Below, in pieces: positions 52,868 through 63,685 of a DNA stretch of 64,000 bases. A program made the position numbers and the translations under genes. The notes beneath the pieces are model-generated. The model was not told where the DNA came from, did no database searches, and saw nothing but the letters and a program-made list of their open reading frames with translations. The DNA is from Phycicoccus avicenniae (GTDB lineage Bacteria; Actinomycetota; Actinomycetes; Actinomycetales; Dermatophilaceae): NCBI RefSeq assembly GCF_018139485.1, contig NZ_JAGSNF010000008.1:62001-126000 (forward strand), given 5' to 3'. The stretch's first letter is position 1, and every line of letters begins with the position of its first letter.

Positions 52868-53236
52868 TCAGAGCACCTCCGGGGCCAGGCTGATGATCTT
52901 CATGAACTTCTTCTCGCGCAGCTCGCGGCCGACCGGGCCGAAGATGCGCGTGCCACGCGGGTCACCGTCGTTGCGGAGGATGACGGCGGCGTTCTCGTCG
53001 AAGCGGATGTACGACCCGTCGTTCCGACGGCGCTCCTTCGCGGTCCGCACGATGACGGCCTTGACGACGTCACCCTTCTTGACGTTGCCGCCCGGGATCG
53101 CGTCCTTGACGGTGGCGACGATGGTGTCGCCGATACCGGCATAACGGCGACCGGAACCGCCGAGAACACGGATGCAGAGGATCTCCTTCGCACCGGTGTT
53201 GTCGGCGACGCGCAGTCGCGACTCCTGCTGGATCAC
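52868..53236 (-). CDS. rplN: 50S ribosomal protein L14 (uL14)
   Basis: The protein has 122 residues: [20 protein letters not shown] at the start and [20 protein letters not shown] at the end. It forms intersubunit bridge B8. It is the first gene after the hairpin at 53307-53325, the position of the S10/spc operon boundary in E. coli. Confidence 0.98.
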   Translation of the reverse strand: MIQQESRLRVADNTGAKEILCIRVLGGSGRRYAGIGDTIVATVKDAIPGGNVKKGDVVKAVIVRTAKERRRNDGSYIRFDENAAVILRNDGDPRGTRIFGPVGRELREKKFMKIISLAPEVL

Positions 53237-53306
53237 TGTTGTCTCCTAGATGTCGTGCTGGTTCTCTGCGCACGCGGCGCCGAGCCTGGCCGAACGGGGG
53301 CGGGGG

Positions 53307-53325
53307 CGCGGGGGCGTCCCCCGCG
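53307..53325 (-). terminator. GC hairpin between rpsQ and rplN
   Basis: An 8-bp perfect stem (CGCGGGGG / CCCCCGCG) with a 3-base loop lies 5 bases beyond the rpsQ stop, exactly at the S10/spc boundary. It may be a partial terminator or an RNA-stability element. Confidence 0.55.
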
Positions 53326-53330
53326 GGGGG

Positions 53331-53621
53331 TTACTTGGCCTTCTCGAGGATCTCGACGACGCGCCAGCGCTTGCTCGCGGACATCGGGCGGGTCTCCATG
53401 ATGAGGACGCGGTCGCCGACGCCGGCGCTGTTCTCCTCGTCGTGGGCCTTGACCTTGCTCGAGCGACGCAGGACCTTGCCGTACAGCGCGTGCTTGACGC
53501 GGTCCTGGACCTCGACGACGACGGTCTTGTCCATCTTGTCGCTCACCACGTAGCCCTGGCGGGTCTTGCGGTAGTTGCGCTCGATCGTCGCGGTCACGGT
53601 CTCGTCCTTCTTCTCGCTCAC
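53331..53621 (-). CDS. rpsQ: 30S ribosomal protein S17 (uS17)
   Basis: The protein has 96 residues starting at GTG 53621, overlapping the rpmC stop by 4 bases. Core sequence is [20 protein letters not shown] and [17 protein letters not shown] at the end. A primary 16S-binding protein. Confidence 0.97.
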   Translation of the reverse strand: MSEKKDETVTATIERNYRKTRQGYVVSDKMDKTVVVEVQDRVKHALYGKVLRRSSKVKAHDEENSAGVGDRVLIMETRPMSASKRWRVVEILEKAK

Positions 53622-53854
53622 TTGGCCTCACCCTTCGCGCCGATGCCGAGCTCGCGCTCGCGCATCTCCGTGTAGATCCGGGCGATGTCCTTGCGGACGG
53701 CGCGCAGCCGGCCGTGGTTGTCCAGCTGGCCGGTGGCCGACTGGAACCGGAGGTTGAACAGCTCCTCCTTGGCCTTGCGGAGCTCGTCGACGAGACGCTC
53801 GGTCTCGAGCCCTCGCAGCTCCTGCGGCGTCAGGTCCTTGGAACCGACTGCCAT
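53618..53854 (-). CDS. rpmC: 50S ribosomal protein L29 (uL29)
   Basis: The 78-residue protein is a two-helix hairpin at the tunnel exit ([40 protein letters not shown]). Its ATG shares one base with the rplP stop. Confidence 0.98.
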   Translation of the reverse strand: MAVGSKDLTPQELRGLETERLVDELRKAKEELFNLRFQSATGQLDNHGRLRAVRKDIARIYTEMRERELGIGAKGEAK

Positions 53855-54273
53855 CAGTACTCACCACCCTCACGCTGGACGAAGCGGCACTTCATCGGCA
53901 GCTTGTGCATGGCGAGGCGCATCGCCTCGCGCGCGACGTCCTCCGGAACACCGGAGAGCTCGAACATGACCCGGCCCGGCTTGACGTTGGCCACCCACCA
54001 CTCGGGCGAGCCCTTGCCGGAGCCCATGCGGGTCTCGGCCGGCTTCTTGGTCAGCGGGCGGTCCGGGTAGATGTTGATCCAGACCTTTCCGCCACGCTTG
54101 ATGTACCGAGTCATCGCGATACGCGCCGACTCGATCTGGCGGTTGGTGACGTAGGCGGGCTCGAGGGCCTGGATGCCGTAGTCACCGAACGCGATCTGCG
54201 TGCCACCCTTGGCCATGCCGGAGCGCTTCGGGTGGTGCTGCTTGCGGTGCTTGACCCGTCGGGGAATCAGCAT
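53854..54273 (-). CDS. rplP: 50S ribosomal protein L16 (uL16)
   Basis: The protein has 139 residues: [20 protein letters not shown] and [20 protein letters not shown]. It shapes the A site and central protuberance. Confidence 0.98.
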   Translation of the reverse strand: MLIPRRVKHRKQHHPKRSGMAKGGTQIAFGDYGIQALEPAYVTNRQIESARIAMTRYIKRGGKVWINIYPDRPLTKKPAETRMGSGKGSPEWWVANVKPGRVMFELSGVPEDVAREAMRLAMHKLPMKCRFVQREGGEY

Positions 54274-54276
54274 GGG

Positions 54277-55068
54277 TCAGGACTCCTCGGTCTTGGCGGC
54301 CGGCGCCTGCTCGCCCGAGGCCTGCTCGGCGGCCGGGGCGCGACGGGCGCGGGCGGGACGGTCGGCGCCGTCACGACGCGGGCCACGACCCTGGCGCGGC
54401 GCGGAGGCCTGCTGGGCCGCGAGCTCACGCGCGGTGAGGTCGCCCTTGTAGATCCAGACCTTGACGCCGATGCGGCCGAAGGTGGTCCGGGCCTCGTAGA
54501 AGCCGTAGTCGATGTTCGCGCGGAGGGTGTGCAGCGGCACACGCCCCTCGCGGTAGAACTCGGTGCGGCTCATCTCCGCGCCGCCGAGGCGGCCGGAGAC
54601 CTGGACGCGGATGCCCTTGGCGCCCGCACGGGTGGCGGACTGCATCCCCTTGCGCATGGCGCGACGGAAGGACACGCGGGCCGAGAGCTGCTCGGCGATG
54701 CCCTGCGCGACGAGCTGGGCCTCGACCTCGGGGTTCTTCACCTCGAGGATGTTGAGCTGGACCTGCTTGCCGGTGAGCTTCTCGAGCTCGCCGCGGATGC
54801 GGTCGGCCTCGGCGCCGCGGCGACCGATGACGATGCCCGGACGCGCGGTGTGGATGTCGACGCGGACCCGGTCACGGGTGCGCTCGATGTCGACGCGGGC
54901 GATGCCGGCGCGGTCCATGCCCGTGGACATGAGCTTGCGGATCGCCACGTCCTCCTTGACGTAGTCGCGGTAGCGCTGACCCGTCTTCGTGGAGTCGGCG
55001 AACCACCGGCTCTTGTGGTCCGTGGTGATCCCGAGACGGAAGCCGTGCGGGTTGACCTTCTGGCCCAT
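54277..55068 (-). CDS. rpsC: 30S ribosomal protein S3 (uS3)
   Basis: The protein has 263 residues with a KH domain ([20 protein letters not shown]) and the S3 C-terminal domain, followed by a basic, Ala-rich tail of about 50 residues ([15 protein letters not shown]) that is an actinobacterial-style extension. It starts [20 protein letters not shown]. Its ATG shares one base with the rplV stop. Confidence 0.98.
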   Translation of the reverse strand: MGQKVNPHGFRLGITTDHKSRWFADSTKTGQRYRDYVKEDVAIRKLMSTGMDRAGIARVDIERTRDRVRVDIHTARPGIVIGRRGAEADRIRGELEKLTGKQVQLNILEVKNPEVEAQLVAQGIAEQLSARVSFRRAMRKGMQSATRAGAKGIRVQVSGRLGGAEMSRTEFYREGRVPLHTLRANIDYGFYEARTTFGRIGVKVWIYKGDLTARELAAQQASAPRQGRGPRRDGADRPARARRAPAAEQASGEQAPAAKTEES

Positions 55069-55463
55069 CAGCGAGTGCCTCCGTTCGTGGTCGTGGGCTT
55101 GGGCGCGACGACCACCGTGATGTGGCTCGTGCGCTTGTTGATCCGGCTGGCGCGGCCCTGCGCCCGAGGGCGGAACCGCTTCATCGTCGGGCCCTCGTCG
55201 ACGAAGGCCTTGGCGACGACGAGCTCGCGCTCGTCGAAGCGCTCCGCGGTCTGGTCGGCCCGGACCCGCGCGTTGGCGATCGCGGACTCGAGGACCTTGC
55301 GGACCTGCTCGCTCGCGCCCTGGGGAGCGAAGCGCAGCACGGAGATCGCCTCGGGGGCGTCCTTGCCGCGGATGAGGTCGACGACCCGTCGCGCCTTCAT
55401 CGGCGTGATCCGGACGTGGCGGGCGACGGCCCGCGACTCGATGACGGTGTTCTCGGTGGCCAT
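55068..55463 (-). CDS. rplV: 50S ribosomal protein L22 (uL22)
   Basis: The protein has 131 residues. Family core is [20 protein letters not shown], and the tunnel loop is [17 protein letters not shown]. Macrolide-relevant loop residues look ordinary. It overlaps rpsS by one base. Confidence 0.98.
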   Translation of the reverse strand: MATENTVIESRAVARHVRITPMKARRVVDLIRGKDAPEAISVLRFAPQGASEQVRKVLESAIANARVRADQTAERFDERELVVAKAFVDEGPTMKRFRPRAQGRASRINKRTSHITVVVAPKPTTTNGGTR

Positions 55464-55744
55464 CAGCGACGACGCCCCTTCTTGTCGTCCTTCACGTGAC
55501 CGCGGAAGGTCCGGGTCGGTGCGAACTCGCCGAGCTTGTGGCCGACCATCGACTCGGTGACGAACACCGGGACGTGCTTGCGGCCGTCGTGGACGGCGAG
55601 GGTGTGGCCGAGCATGTCGGGCGAGACGACCGAGCGACGCGACCAGGTCTTGATGACGTTCTTCGTGCCCGCTTCGTTCTGAGCGTCCACCTTCTTCTGG
55701 AGGTGGTCGTCGATGAAGGGGCCCTTCTTCAGGCTACGAGGCAT
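55463..55744 (-). CDS. rpsS: 30S ribosomal protein S19 (uS19)
   Basis: The protein has 93 residues: [20 protein letters not shown], and [20 protein letters not shown]. Head protein adjacent to S13. It follows rplB by 12 bases. Confidence 0.98.
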   Translation of the reverse strand: MPRSLKKGPFIDDHLQKKVDAQNEAGTKNVIKTWSRRSVVSPDMLGHTLAVHDGRKHVPVFVTESMVGHKLGEFAPTRTFRGHVKDDKKGRRR

Positions 55745-55756
55745 TCCAGGCTCCTA

Positions 55757-56593
55757 TCAGCGCTTCTTGCCAGTACGGCGGCGACGGACGATCATCGAGT
55801 CGCTCGGCTTGCCCGGGCGCCGCGTGCGGCCCTCCGGCTTGCCCCACGGGGACACCGGGTGGCGGCCACCGGAGGTCCGGCCCTCACCACCACCGTGCGG
55901 GTGGTCGACCGGGTTCATCACGACACCGCGCACGGTCGGGCGCTTGCCCTTCCAGCGCATACGGCCCGCCTTGCCCCAGCTGATGTTCGACTGCTCGGCG
56001 TTGCCGACCTCGCCGACGGTGGCGCGGCAGCGCACGTCGACGTTGCGGATCTCACCGGACGGCATGCGCAGCTGCGCGTACGGGCCGTCCTTGGCGACGA
56101 GCTGGACGCGGACGCCGGCCGAGCGGGCGATCTTCGCCCCGCCGCCGGGCCGCAGCTCGACGGCGTGGATGACCGTACCGGTCGGGATGTTGCGCAGCGG
56201 CAGGTTGTTGCCCGGCTTGATGTCGGCCGTCGGGCCGTTCTCGATCGCCGTGCCCTGCTCGACCCCGCGCGGCGCGAGGATGTAGCGCTTCTCGCCGTCG
56301 GCGTAGTGCAGCAGCGCGATCCGGGCGGTGCGGTTGGGGTCGTACTCGATGTGCGCGACCTTGGCCGGCACGCCGTCCTTGTCGTGGCGACGGAAGTCGA
56401 TGACCCGGTACGCACGCTTGTGGCCGCCACCGATGTGACGGGTCGTGATGCGCCCGTTGTTGTTGCGGCCACCGCTCTTGCTCAGCGGACGGACGAGGGA
56501 CTTCTCGGGGGTCGTGCGGGTGACCTCGACGAAGTCGGCCACGCTCGACCCGCGACGCCCCGGCGTCGTCGGCTTGTACTTACGGATACCCAT
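55757..56593 (-). CDS. rplB: 50S ribosomal protein L2 (uL2)
   Basis: The protein has 278 residues. [20 protein letters not shown] at the start and the highly conserved [20 protein letters not shown] near residue 225, which contacts the peptidyl transferase centre and contains the conserved His. It lies 21 bases after rplW. Confidence 0.99.
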   Translation of the reverse strand: MGIRKYKPTTPGRRGSSVADFVEVTRTTPEKSLVRPLSKSGGRNNNGRITTRHIGGGHKRAYRVIDFRRHDKDGVPAKVAHIEYDPNRTARIALLHYADGEKRYILAPRGVEQGTAIENGPTADIKPGNNLPLRNIPTGTVIHAVELRPGGGAKIARSAGVRVQLVAKDGPYAQLRMPSGEIRNVDVRCRATVGEVGNAEQSNISWGKAGRMRWKGKRPTVRGVVMNPVDHPHGGGEGRTSGGRHPVSPWGKPEGRTRRPGKPSDSMIVRRRRTGKKR

Positions 56594-56614
56594 GGTGTCT
56601 GTTCCTCAGCTTCC

Positions 56615-56914
56615 TCAGACGCCGGCGCTGCCGAAGATGTCGATCGACCCCTCGCGGAGGCTGACGATGGCGCGCTTGGTGTCCTTGCGCTTGCCGATGC
56701 CGAACCGGGTGCGGCGGGCCTTGCCCGGGCGGTTCATCGTGTGGACCGAGTCGACCTTGACGCCGAAGACCTGCTCGACGGCGATCTTGATCTCCGTCTT
56801 GTTGGCCCGCGGGTCGACGAGGAAGGTGTACTTGCCCTCGTCGAGCAGCCCGTAGGACTTCTCGGACACGACCGGCGCGATCAGGATGTCGCGGGGGTTC
56901 TTCTCCTGGCTCAC
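56615..56914 (-). CDS. rplW: 50S ribosomal protein L23 (uL23)
   Basis: The protein has 99 residues from GTG 56914, overlapping the rplD stop by 4 bases. [20 protein letters not shown] is the tunnel-exit docking region for trigger factor and SRP. Confidence 0.97.
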   Translation of the reverse strand: MSQEKNPRDILIAPVVSEKSYGLLDEGKYTFLVDPRANKTEIKIAVEQVFGVKVDSVHTMNRPGKARRTRFGIGKRKDTKRAIVSLREGSIDIFGSAGV

Positions 56915-57564
56915 TTCTCGTCCTCCTGGCCCTTCGCCGCGGACTTCTTGGCAGCGGGCTTCGCCGCGACGGTCTCGCCCGTGAACGCCTCGTAGGCGGC
57001 CTTGGTGAAGACGACGTCGTCGGCGCACAGCACGTCGTAGGTGTTGAGCTGGTCGACGGCCAGGACGTGCACCGCGGCGAGGTTGCGGACCGACTTCATC
57101 GAGACGAGGTCGGCACGCTCGAGCACGACGAGCACGTTGGGGCGCTCGGTGAGCCCGGCGAACAGCGCCATCGCGTCCTTGGTCGACGGGGCGTCGCCCG
57201 TGGCGATCGCCTCGACGACGTGGATGCGGCCGTGGCGGGCCCGGTCCGAGAGGGCACCGCGCAGGGCGGCGGCCTTCATCTTCTTCGGGGTCCGCTGGGC
57301 GTAGTCACGCGGCTGCGGGCCGTGGACGACCCCACCGCCGGCGAACTGCGGCGCGCGGGTCGAGCCCTGGCGGGCGCGGCCGGTGCCCTTCTGCCGGTAC
57401 GGCTTGCGGCCACCGCCACGGACCTCACCGCGGGTCTTCGTCGCGTGCGTGCCCTGACGGGCCGCGGCGAGCTGCGCGGTGACGACCTGGTGGATGAGCG
57501 GGACGTTGGTCTGGACGTCGAAGATCTCCGAGGGGAGGGTGACGTCGAGCGTCTTGGTAGCCAT
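56911..57564 (-). CDS. rplD: 50S ribosomal protein L4 (uL4)
   Basis: The protein has 217 residues from ATG 57564. The tunnel loop [20 protein letters not shown] is intact, and there is a short Lys/Ala-rich C-terminal tail. In E. coli L4 autoregulates the S10 operon; no equivalent structure was identified here with confidence. Confidence 0.98.
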   Translation of the reverse strand: MATKTLDVTLPSEIFDVQTNVPLIHQVVTAQLAAARQGTHATKTRGEVRGGGRKPYRQKGTGRARQGSTRAPQFAGGGVVHGPQPRDYAQRTPKKMKAAALRGALSDRARHGRIHVVEAIATGDAPSTKDAMALFAGLTERPNVLVVLERADLVSMKSVRNLAAVHVLAVDQLNTYDVLCADDVVFTKAAYEAFTGETVAAKPAAKKSAAKGQEDEK

Positions 57565-57565
57565 G

Positions 57566-58222
57566 TCAGGCCCCCTTCGCGGCCGAGCGCACGAGGACGG
57601 TGGCGCCGCGCGGGCCCGGGACGGCGCCCTTGACCAGCAGCAGGCCCTTCTCGGCGTCCACGGCGTGGATCGTGAGGTTCTGCGTCGTGTGGCGCACGCC
57701 GCCCATGCGGCCGGCCATGCGCATGCCCTTGAAGACGCGACCGGGGGTGGCGCACCCACCGATCGAGCCGGGCTTGCGGTGGTTGCGGTGCGCACCGTGG
57801 GAGGCGCTGACGCCGTGGAAGCCGTGGCGCTTCATGACGCCCGCGAAGCCCTTGCCCTTGGTCGTCGCGCTGACGTCGACGTCCTGGCCGGCCTCGAAGG
57901 TGTCGGCACCGAGCTCCTGGCCGAGGGTGTACTCGGCGGCGTCGGCGGTGCGGATCTCGACGAGGTGACGGCGCGGGGTGACGCCGGCCTTGTCGAAGTG
58001 GCCGGTGAGCGGCTTGGTGACCTTGCGCGGGTCGATCGCGCCGTAGCCGAGCTGCACGGCGGCGTAGCCGTCGGTGTCGGCGTCGCGGACCTGGGTCACG
58101 ACGTTCGGGCCGGCCTGGATCACGGTGACGGGCAGGAGGCGGTTGTCCTCGTCCCACACCTGGGTCATGCCGAGCTTGGTGCCCAGCAGACCCTTCTGGG
58201 TCTTCGTGGCAGTGGTGGTCAT
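57566..58222 (-). CDS. rplC: 50S ribosomal protein L3 (uL3)
   Basis: The protein has 218 residues: [20 protein letters not shown] and the extension loop [20 protein letters not shown] that reaches toward the peptidyl transferase centre. It is one base after rplD and 8 bases from rpsJ. Confidence 0.98.
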   Translation of the reverse strand: MTTTATKTQKGLLGTKLGMTQVWDEDNRLLPVTVIQAGPNVVTQVRDADTDGYAAVQLGYGAIDPRKVTKPLTGHFDKAGVTPRRHLVEIRTADAAEYTLGQELGADTFEAGQDVDVSATTKGKGFAGVMKRHGFHGVSASHGAHRNHRKPGSIGGCATPGRVFKGMRMAGRMGGVRHTTQNLTIHAVDAEKGLLLVKGAVPGPRGATVLVRSAAKGA

Positions 58223-58230
58223 CGCGAGCC

Positions 58231-58539
58231 TCAGAGCTTGATCTCGATGTTGACGTCAGCCGGGAGGTCGAGACGCATCAACGAGTCGACCGCCTTGGGG
58301 GTCGGGTCGACGATGTCGATGAGGCGCTTGTGGGTGCGCATCTCGAAGTGCTCGCGGCTGTCCTTGTACTTGTGCGGCGACCGGATGACGCAGAACACGT
58401 TCTTCTCCGTCGGCAGCGGCACCGGGCCCACCACGGTGGCACCGGCGCGCTGCACCGTGTCGACGATCTTGCGCGCCGAGGAGTCGATGACCTCGTGGTC
58501 GTACGACTTCAACCGGATGCGGATCTTCTGTCCCGCCAT
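58231..58539 (-). CDS. rpsJ: 30S ribosomal protein S10 (uS10)
   Basis: The protein has 102 residues from ATG 58539: [20 protein letters not shown], and [20 protein letters not shown]. It is also the NusE transcription antitermination factor. The first gene of the S10-type block, preceded by a leader of over 250 bases. An in-frame extension through the leader is rejected. Confidence 0.98.
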   Translation of the reverse strand: MAGQKIRIRLKSYDHEVIDSSARKIVDTVQRAGATVVGPVPLPTEKNVFCVIRSPHKYKDSREHFEMRTHKRLIDIVDPTPKAVDSLMRLDLPADVNIEIKL

Positions 58540-58914
58540 CTGACGTTCCGTCTCTCTCTCGCCGTCCAAACTGTCGGTGTCGGCTCCGGTGGGCCTCCGA
58601 CCCCCGAGGTCGGGCGTGTCGCCCTCGCTCCGCAGCGCCGCGACCGCACGGTCTCCCGTGCCACGTCCGCTGGTGGGTTCTTCGGTCCCGGTGGAACCGG
58701 GGGCCTGGCTCTTCGCGCACGCGCCGCCCCGCCGTCCGGCGGTTCGGTCCTGCGTCGCGGCGGGCGGGTCCGCCCCTGTCGGGACGTGCCTGCACGCCAA
58801 GCAACCGTTCTAGTGTGCCAGAGGCGGTCGCGCTCGGCCAAATCGGGCCTACACCGCCGCCGCTCCCCCGTCACGCACCCTCGCGACCGTGGCGCGTCGG
58901 GCCCGGGGCCACGC
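58540..58914 (-). promoter_or_regulatory. rpsJ leader and promoter region
   Basis: No gene is seen in this 375-base stretch. On the minus strand a -10-like TAGAAC lies at 58807-58812, giving a leader of about 260 bases; no good -35 was found. Within the leader, 58 bases before the ATG, a 24-base element (58598-58621) contains a CCGACC-5-GGTCGG stem and is almost identical to one in the rpsL leader. A further GGGCG/CGCCC stem is near 58762-58775. Confidence 0.55.
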
Positions 58915-58954
58915 GAAGGGCCCCGCCCCACCAGGTGGTGGAACGGGGCCCTTC
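58915..58954 (-). terminator. Terminator after tuf
   Basis: An 11-bp stem (58915-58925 with 58944-58954) encloses a second CCACC/GGTGG stem, 31 bases beyond the tuf stop. It ends the rpsL-rpsG-fusA-tuf transcript before the rpsJ promoter. Confidence 0.8.
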
Positions 58955-58985
58955 GGCGCTCAACCGGTGCGCGACCGGCGTCGGG

Positions 58986-60182
<1,197 letters not shown>

Positions 60183-60296
60183 TTGATGTCCTCCTCAGGA
60201 CTCTCTACTTGAACGCCGATACGACCGGGCAGGACGTGGCGTCGTCTGGGGTTGGTGGATGCTTCTCTCAGCGGAGACCAGCGACCAGTCTAACGG

Positions 60297-62411
60297 TCAC
60301 TCGCCCCGGGTCTTCTTGATGATCTCCTCGGCCACGGACTTCGGGACCTCGGCGTAGGAGTCGAACTCCATCGAGTAGTTCGCCCGACCCTGGGTCTTGG
60401 ACCGCAGGTCGCCGACGTAGCCGAACATCTCGGACAGCGGGACCAGGCCGCGGACGACCTTGGCGCCGCTGACGTCCTCCATGGACTGGATGTGACCACG
60501 ACGCGCGTTGACGTCGCCGATCACGTCGCCCATGTAGTCCTCGGGGGTGCGGACCTCGACGGCCATCATCGGCTCGAGGAGGACCGGGTCGCACTTGCGC
60601 ACGGCCTCCTTGAACGCCATCGAGCCCGCGATCTTGAACGCCATCTCGGACGAGTCGACGTCGTGCGCCTGGCCGTCGAGCAGCGTCGCCTTGACGCCGA
60701 CCATCGGGTACCCGGCGAGGATGCCGTACTGCATGGCGTCCTGGATGCCGGCGTCCACCGACGGGATGTACTCGCGGGGGACGCGTCCGCCGGTGACCTT
60801 GTTGTCGAACTCGTAGAGCTCGCCCTCGGCGGTGTCGAGCGGTGCGAGCGCGATCTGGACCTTCGCGAACTGCCCGGACCCACCCGTCTGCTTCTTGTGG
60901 GTGTAGTCGTAGCGGTCGATCGGCTTGCGGATCGTCTCGCGGTAGGCGACCTGCGGCTTGCCGACGTTCGCCTCGACCTTGAACTCGCGCTTCATGCGGT
61001 CCACGAGGATGTCGAGGTGGAGCTCGCCCATGCCGGCGATGATCGTCTGGCCGGTCTCCTCGTCGAGGTTGACCTGGAAGGTCGGGTCCTCCTCGGCGAG
61101 CTTCTGGATGGCCGTCGACAGCTTCTCCTGGTCACCCTTGGTCTTGGGCTCGATGGCCACCTGGATGACCGGCTCGGGGAAGGTCATCGACTCGAGGACG
61201 ACCGGGGCGTCCATCGCCGAGAGCGTGTCGCCCGTCGTCGTCGTCTTCAGGCCGATGGCGGCGTAGATGTGGCCGGCCATCGCGTCCTCGACCGGGTTCT
61301 CCTTGTTGGCGTGCATCTGGAAGAGCTTCCCGATGCGCTCCTTCTTGCCCTTGGTGCTGTTGAGCACCTGGGTGCCGGCGGAGATGTGGCCGGAGTAGAC
61401 GCGGATGAACGTCAGCGTGCCGAAGAACGGGTGCGAGGCGACCTTGAAGGCGAGCGCGGAGAACGGCTCCTCCTTGCTCGGGGCCCGGGTGATCTCCTCG
61501 TCCTCGTTGCCCATCGCGTGGCCGTGCATCGGCGGGACGTCGAGCGGCGAGGGGAGGTAGTCGACGACGGCGTCGAGCATCGGCTGGACACCGCGGTTCT
61601 TGAACGCGGAGCCGCACAGGACCGGGTAGAGCTCGGACTTGATCGTCAGGGTGCGGATGCCCTCCTTGATCTCCTCCGGGGTCAGCTCGCCGCCCTCGAG
61701 GTACTTCTCCATGAGGGCGTCGTCGGACTCGGCGACCCGCTCGATGAGGTGGTGGCGGTACTCCTCCACCCGCTCCGTCATGTCGGCCGGGATCTCCTGG
61801 ATCTCGTACTTCGCGCCGAGCGTGACGTCACCCTTGGCGTCGCCCTCCCAGACGAGCGCGCGCTTGTAGATGAGGTCGACGACACCGATGAAGTCGTTCT
61901 CGGCACCGATCGGCAGCTGGAGCACGAGCGGCTCCGCGCCGAGGCGGTCCTTGATGGTGTCGACGGTGAAGTAGAAGTCCGCGCCGAGCTTGTCCATCTT
62001 GTTGACGAAGCAGATGCGCGGCACGCCGTACTTGTCGGCCTGGCGCCACACCGTCTCGGACTGCGGCTCGACACCCTCCTTGCCGTCGAACACGGCGACG
62101 GCGCCGTCGAGGACGCGCAGCGAGCGCTCGACCTCGACGGTGAAGTCGACGTGCCCGGGGGTGTCGATGATGTTGACCTGGTGGCCCTCCCAGAAGGAGG
62201 TCACCGCGGCGGAGGTGATGGTGATCCCCCGCTCCTTCTCCTGCTCCATCCAGTCGGTGGTCGAGGCGCCGTCGTGCGTCTCGCCCATCTTCCGGTTGAC
62301 GCCGGTGTAGAAGAGGATGCGCTCCGTCGCCGTCGTCTTGCCGGCGTCGATGTGCGCCATGATGCCGATGTTGCGGACCTGCTTGAGGTCCGTCAGGACG
62401 TCCTGTGCCAC
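60297..62411 (-). CDS. fusA: Elongation factor G
   Basis: The translocation GTPase, 704 residues from GTG 62411. P-loop [15 protein letters not shown] near residue 19, [17 protein letters not shown] near 84, [12 protein letters not shown] near 138, and the domain IV region [20 protein letters not shown] near 515. An in-frame extension to 62570 is rejected. It is 100 bases after rpsG. Confidence 0.98.
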   Translation of the reverse strand: MAQDVLTDLKQVRNIGIMAHIDAGKTTATERILFYTGVNRKMGETHDGASTTDWMEQEKERGITITSAAVTSFWEGHQVNIIDTPGHVDFTVEVERSLRVLDGAVAVFDGKEGVEPQSETVWRQADKYGVPRICFVNKMDKLGADFYFTVDTIKDRLGAEPLVLQLPIGAENDFIGVVDLIYKRALVWEGDAKGDVTLGAKYEIQEIPADMTERVEEYRHHLIERVAESDDALMEKYLEGGELTPEEIKEGIRTLTIKSELYPVLCGSAFKNRGVQPMLDAVVDYLPSPLDVPPMHGHAMGNEDEEITRAPSKEEPFSALAFKVASHPFFGTLTFIRVYSGHISAGTQVLNSTKGKKERIGKLFQMHANKENPVEDAMAGHIYAAIGLKTTTTGDTLSAMDAPVVLESMTFPEPVIQVAIEPKTKGDQEKLSTAIQKLAEEDPTFQVNLDEETGQTIIAGMGELHLDILVDRMKREFKVEANVGKPQVAYRETIRKPIDRYDYTHKKQTGGSGQFAKVQIALAPLDTAEGELYEFDNKVTGGRVPREYIPSVDAGIQDAMQYGILAGYPMVGVKATLLDGQAHDVDSSEMAFKIAGSMAFKEAVRKCDPVLLEPMMAVEVRTPEDYMGDVIGDVNARRGHIQSMEDVSGAKVVRGLVPLSEMFGYVGDLRSKTQGRANYSMEFDSYAEVPKSVAEEIIKKTRGE

Positions 62412-62511
62412 GTTCGGTGCTCTCGTCTCGTCGCTGGGTGTGCGGGGTGTCGGTACGCGGTACCGCGGTGCCCCGGGACCGGCCGCGGGTGGGCGGCCGG
62501 TCCCGGACGGG

Positions 62512-62982
62512 TCACCAGCGGTAGTGCGCGAAGGCCTTGTTCGACTCGGCCATCTTGTGCGTGTCCTCACGACGCTTCACCGCGGCACCGAGGCCGTTGG
62601 AGGCGTCGAGGATCTCGTTCATGAGGCGCTCGGTCATCGTCTTCTCGCGGCGCTGCCGGGAGTAGCCGACGAGCCAGCGCAGCGACAGCGTCGTCGCGCG
62701 GTTCGGCTTGACCTCGATCGGGACCTGGTAGGTGGCACCGCCGACGCGGCGGGACTTGACCTCCAGGGTCGGCTTGATGTTGTCGAGCGCGCGCTTGAGC
62801 GTCTGGACCGGGTCGGTGCCGGTCTTGTCGCGGCAGCCCTCGAGGGCGCCGTAGACGATGCGCTCGGCGGTGGACTTCTTGCCGTCGAGGAGCACCTTGT
62901 TCACCAGCGCCGTCACGAGCGGCGAGGCGTACACGGGGTCGACGACGAGCGGCCGCTTCGGAGCGGGTCCCTTACGAGGCAT
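62512..62982 (-). CDS. rpsG: 30S ribosomal protein S7 (uS7)
   Basis: The protein has 156 residues: [40 protein letters not shown], and the C-terminal [10 protein letters not shown]. It nucleates the 16S 3' domain. Its ATG shares one base with the rpsL stop. Confidence 0.98.
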   Translation of the reverse strand: MPRKGPAPKRPLVVDPVYASPLVTALVNKVLLDGKKSTAERIVYGALEGCRDKTGTDPVQTLKRALDNIKPTLEVKSRRVGGATYQVPIEVKPNRATTLSLRWLVGYSRQRREKTMTERLMNEILDASNGLGAAVKRREDTHKMAESNKAFAHYRW

Positions 62983-63356
62983 CAGCTCTTCCCCTTCTTC
63001 GCGCCGTAGCGGCTCCGCGCCTGGTTGCGGTTCTTGACACCCTGGGTGTCGAGGGCGCCGCGGATGATCTTGTAGCGGACACCGGGCAGGTCCTTCACGC
63101 CGCCGCCCTGGACGAGCACCATCGAGTGCTCCTGCAGGTTGTGGCCGACGCCCGGGATGTAGGCCGTGACCTCGATGCCGCTGGTGAGGCGGACTCGGGC
63201 GACCTTGCGGAGGGCGGAGTTGGGCTTACGCGGCGTCGTCGTGTAGACGCGCGTGCAGACGCCGCGGCGCTGCGGGGAGCCCTTGAGCGCGGGGGTGGTG
63301 GGCTTGCTGCCCTTGTCCTTCCGCCCCTTGCGCACCAGCTGGTTGATGGTAGGCAA
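62982..63356 (-). CDS. rpsL: 30S ribosomal protein S12 (uS12), TTG start, Arg at position 43
   Basis: The protein has 124 residues starting at TTG 63356, preceded by AAGGA with 6-base spacing; no ATG or GTG gives a better family N-terminus ([20 protein letters not shown]). S12 sets decoding accuracy. The decoding loop reads [13 protein letters not shown]: Arg43 replaces the Lys found at this site (Lys42 in E. coli numbering, Lys43 in M. tuberculosis). The second loop reads [12 protein letters not shown], with Gln83 and Gly86 in place of the common Arg residues and Lys88 kept. Substitution of Lys43 by Arg is a classical streptomycin-resistance change. Confidence 0.97.
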   Translation of the reverse strand: MPTINQLVRKGRKDKGSKPTTPALKGSPQRRGVCTRVYTTTPRKPNSALRKVARVRLTSGIEVTAYIPGVGHNLQEHSMVLVQGGGVKDLPGVRYKIIRGALDTQGVKNRNQARSRYGAKKGKS

Positions 63357-63425
63357 CGTGAGTCCTTCGTGTGGTCTGGTCAAGCGTCGGCGTCGGCGCC
63401 GATGCTCCTTGTCGTGCCCGGTGCT

Positions 63426-63449
63426 CGACCCCCGTGGTCGGGTGTGTCG
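63426..63449 (-). promoter_or_regulatory. Leader element shared with rpsJ
   Basis: A 24-base element 69 bases before the rpsL start that matches the rpsJ leader element (58598-58621) at 22 of 24 positions. It contains a CGACC-GGTCG stem. The remainder of the roughly 240-base leader (63357-63600) shows no gene. Confidence 0.6.
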
Positions 63450-63600
63450 CACCGGGTGCTCCTCCCTGCACTCCCCACGACCGACCCTCGACGAGGGTCT
63501 CGATGTGGGGCGCCCGGCAAGAGGTGGGCGAGGCCGCCCCCGACGCCTCCCGGCGGTGGTCGCGGCTCCAGGGTCTGGACCTAGCCAGACACGGATGTCG

Positions 63601-63630
63601 AGAATACCGGCCAGGGACACGGGGGTCCAA
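63601..63630 (-). promoter_or_regulatory. Predicted promoter of the rpsL-rpsG-fusA-tuf operon
   Basis: On the minus strand TTGGAC (63625-63630) and TATTCT (63601-63606) are 18 bases apart, the best sigma-70-type match in the window. It gives a leader of about 240 bases. Confidence 0.7.
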
Positions 63631-63685
63631 ATCGCGGCTTCTCGCGCCGGAGTACCGCTCGGGCCTCCCCGCCTCGGTGACCGGG

